From Microbispora sp. ZYX-F-249 (GTDB lineage: Bacteria; Actinomycetota; Actinomycetes; Streptosporangiales; Streptosporangiaceae), in the NCBI RefSeq assembly GCF_039649665.1, contig NZ_JBDJAW010000006.1:124001-188000 (forward strand): 64,000 nt of DNA. Direction: 5' to 3'. A program made the position numbers and the translations under genes. Shown here one piece after another: positions 8,790-19,896 of the stretch (positions are counted from its first letter, which is position 1; the number at the start of each line of letters is the position of its first letter). The notes beneath the pieces are model-generated. The model had not been told where the DNA came from. It did not search any database and worked only from the letters and a program-made list of their open reading frames with translations.

Positions 8790-9743
8790 GTGAAGCTGCT
8801 GGTTACTGGTGGAGCCGGGTACATCGGCAGCGTCGTGGCGGCGCAACTCCTTGAGGAGGGGCACGAGGTCACGGTGCTCGACGACCTGTCCACCGGGCAT
8901 GCCGACGCGGTGCCGTCCGGGGCCTCGTTCGTGCAGGCGTCGATCACCGAGGCCGGCGGCGTGCTCGCCGACGGGTACGACGCCGTGCTGCACTTCGCGG
9001 CGAAGTCGCTGGTGGGCGAGTCGGTCGAGAAGCCGGGGCTGTACTGGTCGCACAACCTCGGCGGCACGCTGGCGCTGCTCGACGCGATGCGGCAGGCCGG
9101 GGTGAACCGGATCGTGTTCTCCTCCACGGCCGCCACCTACGGCGAGCCGGAGCGCACGCCCATCCTGGAGACCGACCCGACCCGCCCGGGCAACCCCTAC
9201 GGCGCGTCCAAGCTCGCCGTGGACACCGCGCTCACCGCCTTCGCCGGGCTGTACGGCCTGGGCGCGGTCAGCCTGCGGTACTTCAACGTGGCGGGAGCGT
9301 ACGGCGAGTTCCGCGAGCGGCACACGGTCGAGACCCATCTGATCCCCAACATCCTCAAGGTGGCGCTCGGCGAGCGCGAGTCGGTCGGCGTCTTCGGCAC
9401 CGACTACCCCACGCCCGACGGCACCTGCGTCCGCGACTACGTCCACGTCGCCGACCTCGCCCGGGCGCACCTGCTCGCCCTCGACGCCTGCACTCCCGGC
9501 GAGCACCGGATCTACAACCTCGGCAGCGGCACGGGCTTCTCGGTCAAGGAGGTCGTGGACGTCTGCCGCGAGGTGACCGGGCACCCCATCCCGACGACCG
9601 TCGCGCCGCGCCGTCCCGGCGACCCGGCCGTCCTGGTGGCGTCGTCGGAGAAGATCCGGCGGGAGCTGGGCTGGAAGCCGGTCCACACGACGCTGCGGGA
9701 CATGGTCGCCGACGCCTGGACCGCCTCCACGAAGCCCGCCTGA
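8790..9743 (+). CDS. galE: UDP-glucose 4-epimerase
   Basis: 317-residue extended SDR that interconverts UDP-glucose and UDP-galactose using bound NAD. The Rossmann motif GGAGYIG is at residues 7-13 and the catalytic YxxxK at Y137-K141 (NPYGASK), with a serine-rich FSSTAATYG strand before it. GTG start at 8790 with AGGAG six bases upstream. Slightly shorter than E. coli GalE (338). No other galactose genes are adjacent, so it probably supplies UDP-galactose for cell-surface glycans; other UDP-hexose epimerase substrates are possible. Confidence 0.9.
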   Translation: MKLLVTGGAGYIGSVVAAQLLEEGHEVTVLDDLSTGHADAVPSGASFVQASITEAGGVLADGYDAVLHFAAKSLVGESVEKPGLYWSHNLGGTLALLDAMRQAGVNRIVFSSTAATYGEPERTPILETDPTRPGNPYGASKLAVDTALTAFAGLYGLGAVSLRYFNVAGAYGEFRERHTVETHLIPNILKVALGERESVGVFGTDYPTPDGTCVRDYVHVADLARAHLLALDACTPGEHRIYNLGSGTGFSVKEVVDVCREVTGHPIPTTVAPRRPGDPAVLVASSEKIRRELGWKPVHTTLRDMVADAWTASTKPA

Positions 9744-9782
9744 ACCCCCGACGCCCCTGGTGTCGGCCTGTTTCGGCGGCAT

Positions 9783-10658
9783 TCAGGCGCGGCGCAGGGC
9801 CACCCGTACGCTCGCCTTGTTGTTGGCCGGACGGCGGTCGCCGTAGCGACGCGAATAGACGGTGGCCATCGTGGCCACGGCGTGCGAGGCCCGGGACGGC
9901 ACCCGGAAGACCAGTTCGAGCAGCCCCCGCGACCCCGACCTGATCGGCGGCAGCGAGCACCCCACGAACTGGCGGTTCCCCCGGCAGCGCCCGCCCCTCG
10001 CGGACAGCAGCCGGGCCTCGCGCGGCTGGAAGAACACGTACGCGTCCCGCACCACGCGCGGCCCGCGGTTGCGCACCTCCGCCCGCACGGAGAACCAGTG
10101 GCCCGGGCGGATGAACCGGGTCGAGGAGCGGAACCGCATCGCCAGGTCGGCTCCCTCGTCGACCCTGGTCACGGCCTCGGCCGTGTTGTCGGTCTCGTCC
10201 TGGTCGATCACCTCGGAGGTCAGGTCGGCCCGTGCCCGCAACGGGCCGTGCGCGCCCGGCGCGATCACTCCCGTGATCGTCATGTCGCCCGAGCCGCCGG
10301 ACAGGACGTCGTCGGACGAGCGGCAGACGACCCGGTTGCGCGCCTCGCCCGGCTCGCACTCGGCCACGCCGACGTTGACGACCTGGAAGTCTTTGGGCAG
10401 CCGCACCCGCAGGGTCGGCAGCACGGCGTCCCCCGGGCCCTTGTTGTGGACGGTGACGTGGTAGGTCAACGGCTGCCCCGGCTGCGCCACCTTCGGCGAG
10501 GCGGTGATGCCGACCTCGAGGTCGGCCGCGCCCCACGGATTCTGCAACGGCTCCTTCACCGGCACCGGCCGGGGCGCCTCCCCGGAGAAGGCGAGCGCCG
10601 GCTGCGGCGCTCCGGCGACGAACACACAGACCAAACCCGTGACGACCCTACGACCCAT
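9783..10658 (-). CDS. Secreted DUF11/CARDB-type protein
   Basis: About 291 residues from the ATG at 10658, chosen over longer frames because GGGGGAG precedes it and a signal peptide follows directly (MGRRVVTGLVCVFVAGAPQPALA). The mature part holds two immunoglobulin-like repeats of the DUF11/CARDB type: VGITASPKVAQPGQPLTYHV with HNKGPGDAV, then a degenerate second with VRNRGPRVVRDAYVFF. Such domains are structural or adhesive modules outside the cell. No LPxTG anchor or membrane tail is seen, so it is probably released or loosely wall-bound. Confidence 0.75.
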   Translation of the reverse strand: MGRRVVTGLVCVFVAGAPQPALAFSGEAPRPVPVKEPLQNPWGAADLEVGITASPKVAQPGQPLTYHVTVHNKGPGDAVLPTLRVRLPKDFQVVNVGVAECEPGEARNRVVCRSSDDVLSGGSGDMTITGVIAPGAHGPLRARADLTSEVIDQDETDNTAEAVTRVDEGADLAMRFRSSTRFIRPGHWFSVRAEVRNRGPRVVRDAYVFFQPREARLLSARGGRCRGNRQFVGCSLPPIRSGSRGLLELVFRVPSRASHAVATMATVYSRRYGDRRPANNKASVRVALRRA

Positions 10659-10799
10659 GCCGCTCCCCCGAACGCTTGAGATCAATTCAACCGTGCCGGA
10701 CGTGCCCCGCGCACCGTCCGACACGCCGCGCACAGCGCCGCTGAGCTGGAGTCCCACGCGTCCGTCCCACGCCCCTCACACGCTCGTCAGGGGCCCGTC

Positions 10800-12227
10800 T
10801 CAGGCGGCGACGAGGTCCTGCTGGGGTGCGGGCCTGCCGAGCCGCACCCCGCCCCGCGGCAGCAGCGCGAGCGCGAGGAGGGCGACGACCGCCCCCACGA
10901 CCCCGAGCCAGGGGATGACGGTCGCGGTCGCGGCGGCGTGGGCCGCCGGCAGGCCGTGCCCCGGCGCCTCCCGCGTGACCACCGACGTGTACGCCGTGCC
11001 GGCGAGGGCCAGCGCGACCGAGCCGCCGATCTGGCGGAAGAAGGTCAGGTTCGCACTGGCCGTGCCGATGTACCGGGGCGGCACGGCCGACTGGATCGCT
11101 ACGGTGAGTCCGGACAGCATGGGCCCCATCCCGAGCCCGATCAGCGCCATCCACGCGACGAGCATCGGGGTCGAGGTGCCGACCGCGAGGTTCGCGCACA
11201 GCGCCGTGCCCGCGACCAGGAAGAACGGCGCGATCACCAGCCACGGCTTGTAGCGGCGCGTACGCGAGATCAGGGCGCCGGTGACCGCGCTGCCCACGAC
11301 CATCGCCAGCATCAGCGGGTAGATGTGCAGCCCGGAGGATGTTGCGCTCAGGCCGTGCGCCTCCTGGAAGTAGCGCGGCAGGAACACCACCCCGGCGTAC
11401 ATGCAGAACGCCGTGAAGAACGACGCGACGTTGACCAGCGAGTACGTGCCGTTCGCGAACAGGTGGAGCGGCACGATCGGCTCGGCGGCCCGCCGCTCGA
11501 CGAGGACGAACACCACGAGCAGCGCCAGGGACACGCCGATCGGCCCGGCGACCGGCCCGCTCGTCCAGGTGTGGCCGTCGATCCCCTTCTCGGTCAGCCC
11601 GACGAGCAGCGCGCTGATCGCGGCGCTGAAGACGGCGATGCCCAGGTAGTCGGGCCGCGCCCCGCCGTGGCCCGGCCGGTACGGCAGCCGCCACACGATG
11701 ATGGCCACCAGGACGGCGCCGATCGGGACGTTCACGTAGAAGGCCCAGCGCCAGCTCGCGTGGTCGGTGAACAGCCCGCCGAGGAACGGCCCGGCGATGT
11801 AGCTCAGCGCCATCACGCCGCCGAGCGCGCCCTGCACCCGCCCGCTGCGCTCCGGCGGGAACAGGTCGATCACCAGTGCCAGCGAAAGCGGCAGCAGCGC
11901 GCCCGCGCCGAGCCCCTGCACGCCGCGGAAGGCGATGAGCTGCCCCATGCTCTGCGCCATCCCGGACAGGATCGAGCCGAGCAGGAACAGGACCACCCCG
12001 ATCAGCAGAAGCGGCTTGCGCCCGTACGCGTCGGACAGCCGGCCGTACAACGGGACCGTGACGGTCGAGGTGAGGAGATAGGCGGTCACCACCCAGGTGT
12101 ACAGGCCGGTGCCGCCCAGCTCGGCGGTGATCCTCGGCAGCGCGGTGCCGACGATCGTCTGGTCGAGCATCGCCAGGAACATGCCGCCGAGCACGGCGAA
12201 CAGGAGGAGTCCGTTTCTGGATCGCAT
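10800..12227 (-). CDS. MFS drug-efflux transporter, EmrB/QacA (DHA2) type
   Basis: About 475 residues from the ATG at 12227, with 14 predicted helices. The N-terminal GGMFLAMLDQTIVGTALPRI is the DHA2 motif D1 that includes the helix-1 aspartate; YGRLSDAYGRKP is the MFS loop 2-3 motif A. Likely a proton-driven exporter of cationic or amphipathic compounds. Divergent from a PadR gene, and the 55-bp gap has a GACATGT-N8-ACATGTC dyad abutting this start, which indicates PadR control. A small C-terminal cytoplasmic tail ends QQDLVAA. Confidence 0.9.
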   Translation of the reverse strand: MRSRNGLLLFAVLGGMFLAMLDQTIVGTALPRITAELGGTGLYTWVVTAYLLTSTVTVPLYGRLSDAYGRKPLLLIGVVLFLLGSILSGMAQSMGQLIAFRGVQGLGAGALLPLSLALVIDLFPPERSGRVQGALGGVMALSYIAGPFLGGLFTDHASWRWAFYVNVPIGAVLVAIIVWRLPYRPGHGGARPDYLGIAVFSAAISALLVGLTEKGIDGHTWTSGPVAGPIGVSLALLVVFVLVERRAAEPIVPLHLFANGTYSLVNVASFFTAFCMYAGVVFLPRYFQEAHGLSATSSGLHIYPLMLAMVVGSAVTGALISRTRRYKPWLVIAPFFLVAGTALCANLAVGTSTPMLVAWMALIGLGMGPMLSGLTVAIQSAVPPRYIGTASANLTFFRQIGGSVALALAGTAYTSVVTREAPGHGLPAAHAAATATVIPWLGVVGAVVALLALALLPRGGVRLGRPAPQQDLVAA

Positions 12228-12238
12228 GTGTCGAAGGT

Positions 12239-12260
12239 GACATGTAAGAATAGACATGTC
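12239..12260. promoter_or_regulatory. PadR-type operator between MFS and padR-like gene
   Basis: Perfect inverted repeat GACATGT-N8-ACATGTC. This matches the ATGT-N8-ACAT core known for PadR-family sites and lies between two divergent genes, 12 bases from the MFS start. The regulator encoded at 12283 most likely binds here. Confidence 0.7.
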
Positions 12261-12282
12261 AACCCAGATATATAGTGGGGGC

Positions 12283-12819
12283 ATGTCCCTGCGCATCGCT
12301 CTTCTCGGTCTCCTGACGGCATACGGCTCGGCGAGCGGCTACGACCTGACCAAGGCGTTCGAGAAGTCGGTGGCCCATGTCTGGCAGGCCGGGCACAGCC
12401 AGATCTATCCCGAGCTGGCGAAGATGACCGCGGACGGGCTGGTGACGGTCGAGGCGGAGGGCGCACGGGGGCGCAAGATCTACGCGATCACGCCGGAGGG
12501 CCGCGCGGAGCTGCGCGCCTGGCTGGTCGGGCACGACCCCACGGGCCCGGCGCGCAACGAGGTCGCGCTCCAGGCGTTCCTGCTCCCGCTGCTCGACCCC
12601 GGGGAGGCGCTGGCCGTCCTCGAACGGCTGAAGGCGTACGTGGAGCACAAGCTGGCCGAGCTGGAGGCCCTCTGGGCGATCAAGCACTCCTCACCCGTCC
12701 CCGAGGGGACGACCGGGGTCAGGTTCGGCAACCTCGCCCTGGACCTCGGCATCCGGCAGACCCGCACGACCCTCGCGTGGGCGAACGACGCCATCGCCGC
12801 GATCGGGCGCCGGGCCTGA
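12283..12819 (+). CDS. PadR-family transcriptional regulator
   Basis: 178 residues from the ATG at 12283, preceded by a GGGGG run two bases away; an upstream in-frame ATG at 12256 lies inside the operator and is rejected. The N-terminal winged HTH (LRIALLGLLTAYGSASGYDL, then GHSQIYPELAKMTADGLVTV) is typical PadR, followed by the C-terminal Vir_act_alpha_C helical dimerisation domain. It most likely represses the divergent efflux gene until a phenolic or drug ligand is bound. The ligand is not predictable. Confidence 0.88.
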   Translation: MSLRIALLGLLTAYGSASGYDLTKAFEKSVAHVWQAGHSQIYPELAKMTADGLVTVEAEGARGRKIYAITPEGRAELRAWLVGHDPTGPARNEVALQAFLLPLLDPGEALAVLERLKAYVEHKLAELEALWAIKHSSPVPEGTTGVRFGNLALDLGIRQTRTTLAWANDAIAAIGRRA

Positions 12820-12843
12820 CCTCTCCCTTGCCGGCCGGAGGGC

Positions 12844-14946
<2,103 letters not shown>

Positions 14947-15089
14947 CCCCGTTCCCCACGATTCGGCAAAGTACCGGCCAGCAGAACTTTACGGCCCCGG
15001 CGCGACGCTTCCGCGGCCTGATACCGCGCCGTGACGTCAGGAAGTCGTGACAAAGCGGCGAGCGGTCCGTACCCGAAGGTAACGGGAAA

Positions 15090-15120
15090 GGGGCCGCCCG
15101 GAACGACTCCGGACGGCCCC
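15090..15120 (-). terminator. Intrinsic-type terminator after icd
   Basis: GGGGCCG pairs with CGGCCCC, then after one mismatch CCGGA pairs with TCCGG around a five-base loop. It begins 16 bases past the icd stop on the minus strand. No clear T-run, as is usual in this GC range. Confidence 0.65.
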
Positions 15121-15136
15121 CGCCGACGAAGAGGCC

Positions 15137-16354
15137 TTACTGCGCCATCTTCTTCTTGAGGTTCTCGTCGAGCGCCGCGAGGAAGTCCTGCGTGGTCAGC
15201 CACTCGGCGTCGCCGCCGACCAGGAGCGCGAGGTCCTTGGTCATCTGACCGCCCTCGACGGTCTCGACGCAGACCTGCTCCAGCTTCTCGGCGAAGTCGA
15301 TGACCTCGGGCTGGTTGTCGAGCTTGCCGCGGTGCTGCAGGCCACGGGTCCACGCGAAGATCGAGGCGATCGGGTTGGTGGAGGTCGGCTTGCCCTGCTG
15401 GTGCTGGCGGTAGTGCCGGGTCACCGTGCCGTGCGCCGCCTCGGCCTCGACGGTGCGGCCGTCGGGGGTCATGAGCACGCTGGTCATGAGGCCGAGCGAG
15501 CCGAAGCCCTGCGCCACCGTGTCCGACTGCACGTCGCCGTCGTAGTTCTTGCAGGCCCACACGTACCCGCCCTCCCACTTCAGGGAGGCGGCCACCATGT
15601 CGTCGATCAGGCGGTGCTCGTAGGTGATCCCGGCGGCCTCGAAGTCGGCCTTGAACTCGGTCTCGTAGACCTCGGCGAAGATGTCCTTGAACCGGCCGTC
15701 GTACGCCTTGAGGATCGTGTTCTTGGTCGACAGGTAGACCGGGTAGCCGCGGTTGAGGCCGTACCGCATCGAGGCGCGGGCGAAGTCGCGGATCGACTCG
15801 TCCAGGTTGTACATCGCCAGGGCGACGCCGGAGCCGGGGAAGTCGAAGACGTTGAGCTCGATCGGCTCGCTGCCGTCCTTCGGCGTGAACGTCAGCGTCA
15901 GCGTGCCCTCGCCGGGAATCTTCAGGTCGGTGGCGCGGTACTGGTCGCCGAAGGCGTGACGGCCGACAACGATCGGCTTGGTCCAGCCGGGCACGAGCCG
16001 CGGGATGTTCGACATGATGATCGGCTCGCGGAAGATGACACCGCCGAGGATGTTGCGGATGGTCCCGTTCGGGGACTTCCACATCTTCTTCAGGCCGAAC
16101 TCCTCGACCCGCGCCTCGTCCGGCGTGATGGTCGCGCACTTCACGCCCACGCCGTACTGCTTGATGGCGTTGGCGGCGTCGATCGTGACCTGGTCGTCGG
16201 TGGCGTCGCGGTGCTCAATGCCGAGGTCGTAGTACTTCAGGTCGACGTCGAGGTAGGGAAGGATCAGCTGGTCCTTGATGAACTGCCAGATGATCCGGGT
16301 CATCTCGTCGCCGTCGAGCTCGACGACCGGGCCCGCTACCTTGATCTTGGGCAT
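15137..16354 (-). CDS. icd: NADP-dependent isocitrate dehydrogenase, dimeric type II
   Basis: 405 residues. Oxidises isocitrate to 2-oxoglutarate in the TCA cycle with NADP+. It is the eukaryote-like dimeric type rather than the monomeric IDH many actinomycetes use: [20 protein letters not shown] at the start, KSPNGTIRN, and [12 protein letters not shown], where the arginine matches the isocitrate-binding arginine of human IDH1. Full length for this type (about 400-415). ATG at 16354. Citrate synthase follows upstream on the same strand after a small DUF3017 gene, so two consecutive TCA enzymes are clustered. Confidence 0.94.
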   Translation of the reverse strand: MPKIKVAGPVVELDGDEMTRIIWQFIKDQLILPYLDVDLKYYDLGIEHRDATDDQVTIDAANAIKQYGVGVKCATITPDEARVEEFGLKKMWKSPNGTIRNILGGVIFREPIIMSNIPRLVPGWTKPIVVGRHAFGDQYRATDLKIPGEGTLTLTFTPKDGSEPIELNVFDFPGSGVALAMYNLDESIRDFARASMRYGLNRGYPVYLSTKNTILKAYDGRFKDIFAEVYETEFKADFEAAGITYEHRLIDDMVAASLKWEGGYVWACKNYDGDVQSDTVAQGFGSLGLMTSVLMTPDGRTVEAEAAHGTVTRHYRQHQQGKPTSTNPIASIFAWTRGLQHRGKLDNQPEVIDFAEKLEQVCVETVEGGQMTKDLALLVGGDAEWLTTQDFLAALDENLKKKMAQ

Positions 16355-16462
16355 GCGTGGGGTTCCCCTTCTGAATTAACTGGCCAGCACGTCCTTTTTG
16401 AGGCTCACTGGCCGTTGAGGCTATCGGACGGGTGTGGGTAAGTCCGCGACGAGGTCGTGTCC

Positions 16463-16747
16463 CTACGAGTCGTGCAGCCGCAGCAGCATGAGCAGCGAGC
16501 CGATGACGAGCGCCGCGCCGAACGCCGCCAGTGTGAGCGCGTCCATCCGCCGGCCGCGCACCGCGAGCGCGCCCGCCCGGCGGTCGGAGACCGTCACCCG
16601 GATCAGGGATCCGAAGAGAAAGCCGAATCCCATGATCGCACCACCCGCGGGCGCCGGCGCACCCAGGCCGATCGCGCCCAGCCCGGCGGCGGCACCCGCC
16701 GCCACCAGCAGCCACGGCCCCCAGGCCGTGCTCTCACTCGTTCTCAC
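16463..16747 (-). CDS. DUF3017 small membrane protein
   Basis: 94 residues with three hydrophobic helices (about 9-27, 30-50 and 68-87). Matches the short actinobacterial DUF3017 membrane family. Start is the GTG at 16747 with GGGAG four bases upstream. It begins 42 bases past the citrate synthase stop on the same strand and may be cotranscribed with it. In streptomycetes, from memory, this family lies next to folD and malate dehydrogenase genes, so its company of TCA genes recurs though the partner differs. No known function. Confidence 0.7.
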   Translation of the reverse strand: MRTSESTAWGPWLLVAAGAAAGLGAIGLGAPAPAGGAIMGFGFLFGSLIRVTVSDRRAGALAVRGRRMDALTLAAFGAALVIGSLLMLLRLHDS

Positions 16748-16789
16748 GTCTCTCCCATGCCTGCCACTGTGGTCCTCGGCGCCTCCCTG

Positions 16790-17911
16790 TCACCGCTCGT
16801 CGATGGGCGCCCACTTCCGGTCGCGCTCGCCGATGTACTCGCTGTCCGGCCGGATCAGGCGGTTGTCGGCGTGCTGCTCGATCACGTGGGCGGTCCACCC
16901 GGACATCCGGCTGACCGAGAACACGGGCGTGAACAGGTCCGTCGGGATGCCGAGATAGTGGTAGACGGTCGCCGCGTAGAAGTCCACGTTCGGATACAGG
17001 TGCTTGTCCGCGAAGACGACCTCTTCCATCTCCCGGGACATCCGGTAGTAGGTATCGTCGCCCGAGGCCTCGGCCAGCTCCTGCGACATCCGCCGCAGGT
17101 GCGTCGCCCGGGGGTCCTCGGTCTTGTAGACGCGGTGCCCGAATCCCATGATCTTCTCGCCCGCCGCCAGCTTGTCCCGCACGGCCTGGGCGACGCCGCG
17201 AGGGTCCAGCGCTTCCAGCGTACGCATGACCTGCTCGTTCGCGCCTCCGTGGAGGGGGCCCTTGAGCGTGCCGATGGCGGCGACGATCGCCGAGTGCATG
17301 TCGGAGAGCGTCGCGGCGCACACGCGGGCGGCGAAGGTGGAGGCGTTCATCGTGTGGTCGGCGTGCAGCACCAGGCAGGTGTCGAAGATCTCGACCTCGC
17401 GCCGCTCGGGGCGGCGGCCGGTGATCTGCAGCAGGAAGTTCGCGGCCGTGCTCAGCTCGGGATCGGGCTCCGGCAGGTCCGCCCCCGTCCTGGCCGCGTG
17501 ATAGCGGGCGACGAGGACGGGCTGCTGGGCCGTGAGCCTGGCGGCCTTGCGGCGGTTGGCGTCGGCGGCGTTGGAATCCTTGTCCGGGTCGTCGGCGCCG
17601 GCCAGGGAGACCAGCGTGCGCAGCGCCTCCATGGGCGCCTGTTTCGCCGCGATTTCGGAGATGTTGCTCTCGGCGAGCGCGCCCAGGGTGCGGCCTGCGA
17701 CCAGTTCCTCGCCGTAGCCGGCGAGCTGCTCGCGGGTCGGCAGAGTGCCACGCTGCAGCAGGTGGGCCACCTCTTCGAACGTCGCGTGGCCGGCCAGGTC
17801 GTGGATGTCGTATCCCCGGTAGAAGAGACGACCGGCTTTGCCGTCGATGTCGCTGATCGCGGTGGATGCGGCGACGACATCGGCGAGGCCTTTGGTGGGC
17901 TTGTCCGCCAT
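16790..17911 (-). CDS. gltA: Citrate synthase, type I short form
   Basis: 373 residues, the length of the actinobacterial dimeric citrate/2-methylcitrate synthase group. Condenses oxaloacetate with acetyl-CoA (or propionyl-CoA). Catalytic residues are visible: H221 (GPLHGGANE), H259 (GFGHRVY) and D310 (NVDFYA), plus H186 in LHADHTMNA. Placement beside icd and the absence of prpB/prpD nearby favour citrate synthase over methylcitrate synthase, but the family cannot be split by sequence reading alone. ATG at 17911. A long dyad lies in its 181-bp upstream region. Confidence 0.9.
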   Translation of the reverse strand: MADKPTKGLADVVAASTAISDIDGKAGRLFYRGYDIHDLAGHATFEEVAHLLQRGTLPTREQLAGYGEELVAGRTLGALAESNISEIAAKQAPMEALRTLVSLAGADDPDKDSNAADANRRKAARLTAQQPVLVARYHAARTGADLPEPDPELSTAANFLLQITGRRPERREVEIFDTCLVLHADHTMNASTFAARVCAATLSDMHSAIVAAIGTLKGPLHGGANEQVMRTLEALDPRGVAQAVRDKLAAGEKIMGFGHRVYKTEDPRATHLRRMSQELAEASGDDTYYRMSREMEEVVFADKHLYPNVDFYAATVYHYLGIPTDLFTPVFSVSRMSGWTAHVIEQHADNRLIRPDSEYIGERDRKWAPIDER

Positions 17912-17947
17912 GGGTGTTTCCTCCGCTTATCTCCGTGCGAAGTCTAC

Positions 17948-18010
17948 CCGTGAGCAGGTAAAGCACCTCTCAAAGGTCCAGACCAATTTCAGGATTGATT
18001 CTGCTCACGG
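17948..18010. promoter_or_regulatory. Widely spaced 10-bp dyad upstream of gltA
   Basis: CCGTGAGCAG (17948-17957) and its exact reverse complement CTGCTCACGG (18001-18010), 43 bases apart, 37 bases upstream of the citrate synthase start and within the region shared with the divergent FHA gene. Could be paired protein sites or an mRNA leader stem. Role is inference. Confidence 0.4.
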
Positions 18011-18092
18011 CAAAGGCGATTCCCCCTCGCCACGGGTGGGTAAGCCGCAGCTATAGGGAAAGTAACGGCGGGCTACCTGGGGAGGAACTGCC

Positions 18093-18761
18093 GTGGAGGG
18101 GCCGTTCATACGGATCGAGGACAGCGGCGAGGTGGTGCCGCTGCGCCCCGACGTCACCACGATCGGCCGCGGCCGGGGCGTGGACATCCGGCTGACGGAT
18201 CCGAGCGTGTCACGGCTGCACGCCGAATTCGTCCGTCGCGGGCCCTACCTGTACGTCGTGGACCTGGGCCTGTCCCGCAACGGCACACGAGTGAACGGCA
18301 GGCCGATCGCCAGGAGGGTCCTGGACGACGGCGATGTCGTCTCCTTCGGGGCCGCCCGGGCCCGGGTCGGCGGGATCCCGCGGGAGGACCTCGCCCCCGA
18401 GGTCGAGCTGCGCCGCGCCGCCGCGCCGGAGCTCACCCGCCGGGAGGTCGACGTGCTCACGTCGCTGTGCCGCCCCGCGCTGTCCGACGAGGCGTTCGTC
18501 GCGCCCGCGACGGCCCGGGAGATCGCCGACGACCTCGTGGTGACCGAGGCGGCGGTCAAGCAGCACCTGCTGCGGCTGTACCAGAAGTTCCGCATCCCGG
18601 AGGGCACCAACCGGCGCACCCGGCTCGCCAACGAGGTCGTCGCCCTCGGCCTCGTGCGGCCCACGCCGGTCGTGCCGCCGCAACGGGCCGGCGGTCCGGC
18701 CGAGCCGGACCCGCAGCCGCAGCCGCAGCCGCGGACCCCCGCGGGCCGGCGGGCGTCCTGA
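18093..18761 (+). CDS. FHA-domain protein with C-terminal HTH
   Basis: 222 residues from a GTG with GGAGGAA seven bases upstream. The N-terminal FHA domain (about 20-95) has TTIGRGRGVDIRL, SRLHAEF and SRNGTRVNGRPI, the phosphothreonine-binding loops. The second half (about 110-190) reads LTRREVDVLTSLCRPALSDE, ATAREIADDLVVTEAAVKQHLLRLY, then a basic segment, which looks like a LuxR/winged HTH. The tail is a PQPQPQ repeat. It is therefore a candidate phospho-dependent transcription regulator that reads a Ser/Thr kinase signal. It is divergent from gltA. Confidence 0.82.
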   Translation: MEGPFIRIEDSGEVVPLRPDVTTIGRGRGVDIRLTDPSVSRLHAEFVRRGPYLYVVDLGLSRNGTRVNGRPIARRVLDDGDVVSFGAARARVGGIPREDLAPEVELRRAAAPELTRREVDVLTSLCRPALSDEAFVAPATAREIADDLVVTEAAVKQHLLRLYQKFRIPEGTNRRTRLANEVVALGLVRPTPVVPPQRAGGPAEPDPQPQPQPRTPAGRRAS

Positions 18762-18773
18762 GGCCACGCCCAC

Positions 18774-18813
18774 CGGCCGCCGGGGATGAAATCCGTCCCA
18801 CCCCCGGCGGCCG
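18774..18813. terminator. Bidirectional terminator hairpin
   Basis: Perfect 12-bp stem CGGCCGCCGGGG / CCCCGGCGGCCG with a 16-base loop, between the convergent FHA gene and the minus-strand operon ending at 18861. Confidence 0.7.
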
Positions 18814-18860
18814 CTGGAGCGTTCCCAGGACCCGCGCCGACGTACGTCTGCCGATCGCCG

Positions 18861-19322
18861 TCATGCCTCGGCGATCACTTGGGTCAACGCGGCGAGAAAG
18901 GCCTGCGGGTTCATCACCGCCACCAGGTAGTGCTCACCGCCCCGCCCGCCGAATTCGACGGCCTGCATGCCCACCGGGACGTCGTACCCACCGCCGAGCA
19001 GGCGGGGTCTCCGGCCGGTCGCGGGCGGATGGAGCGTGATGTCGGCGACGGGCAGCGTGTGACGGCCCACGCGCAAGGTCCGGGACGTCAGGGTGATGGC
19101 GTTGTAACGGCGTTTGCTCAGCGAGACCAGCCCGGGGATGGAGGCGATGCCGAAGAACAGCGGGGTCAGGACGAGCACGGCATCGAGCGGGATCTCATGA
19201 TGCTCCGTCCAGTAGTCCCAGCAGGACCAGATCAGGAGCGCGGCGCACAGCGCCCAGGGCACACCGAGCCACAGCTTCGGCTTACCGGGCCGTTCCACGT
19301 AGACGATCTCGGCGTCAGACAT
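18861..19322 (-). CDS. Hypothetical membrane protein, last gene of the WXG-linked operon
   Basis: 153 residues. Two hydrophobic segments (about 17-36 and 46-67) are followed by a soluble half with short strands (YNAITLTSRTLRVGRHTLPV, then VAVMNPQAFLAALTQVI), a layout like membrane-anchored PH-like proteins, where the strand-rich domain ends in one helix. I do not recognise a named family with certainty. It overlaps the upstream gene by eight bases and so belongs to the operon that begins at 22078. Confidence 0.6.
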   Translation of the reverse strand: MSDAEIVYVERPGKPKLWLGVPWALCAALLIWSCWDYWTEHHEIPLDAVLVLTPLFFGIASIPGLVSLSKRRYNAITLTSRTLRVGRHTLPVADITLHPPATGRRPRLLGGGYDVPVGMQAVEFGGRGGEHYLVAVMNPQAFLAALTQVIAEA

Positions 19323-19896
19323 CGCCGTGTCCCGGGTGAAGGTATGAAAGAACGCCGAAGACCGCCGTCTGTGTGATGGTCAACCCGGTCCTGTCGGCGC
19401 CTTGCAGGACAAGGGCCAGAGCGAGGTCGGCGGGTTCGGCGGCCGGCAGTACGGTCACACCGACCGTCGAGCTGCCGAAGCGGTTGCGCTGACGCACGAG
19501 CGGGCCGCGTTCGGCGTCACGCAGTTCCTCCTCGCCCGCACCGATCCGGAGGTATGTGTAGCCGCGGTCTCCCAGCCCTATGGAGATGCCACGGCCTTTC
19601 TTACCGAGAGAGCGCCGGTTCCACGTGAGGGTCGCCCGGAGCCCGCCCACGCTGAGCCGTGTCCGCTCATCGATGAGGATGAGCCCCCGCTTCAGATCGT
19701 CCGGATGGGTGACCGACGCCTCGGGTAGCCCCGGTGCGGTGAGCGTGGCCTGCCGGGGAACCGTCCCCACTGTGACGGCCACTTCTCCGTATCGCCCCGC
19801 CGTACCTGTCAGGGAGAGGTAGGTGGTCTGCCGCTCGGCGGAGCGGAAGGGCATCCGCCGTACGAGATCGAAATTGAACTCGTGCACGTCGTTCAC
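19315..19896 (-). CDS. Hypothetical protein in the WXG-linked operon
   Basis: 193 residues, soluble, no signal peptide or membrane helix. It is predicted to be mostly beta-strand (TTYLSLTGTAGRYGEVAVTV, LRATLTWNRRSLGKKGRGIS, YTYLRIGAGEEEL). The last third (LALALVLQGADRTGLTITQT) looks helical. I recognise no family. GTG start at 19896 overlaps the stop of the preceding gene in GTGA, and its own end overlaps the next start, so all three are translationally coupled. Confidence 0.6.
   Translation of the reverse strand: MNDVHEFNFDLVRRMPFRSAERQTTYLSLTGTAGRYGEVAVTVGTVPRQATLTAPGLPEASVTHPDDLKRGLILIDERTRLSVGGLRATLTWNRRSLGKKGRGISIGLGDRGYTYLRIGAGEEELRDAERGPLVRQRNRFGSSTVGVTVLPAAEPADLALALVLQGADRTGLTITQTAVFGVLSYLHPGHGDV

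Noticed and set aside
16790..17911. 2-methylcitrate synthase
   Set aside because: No prpB or prpD nearby, and it sits beside icd; the families are too similar to decide by residues alone, so citrate synthase is kept with that caveat.
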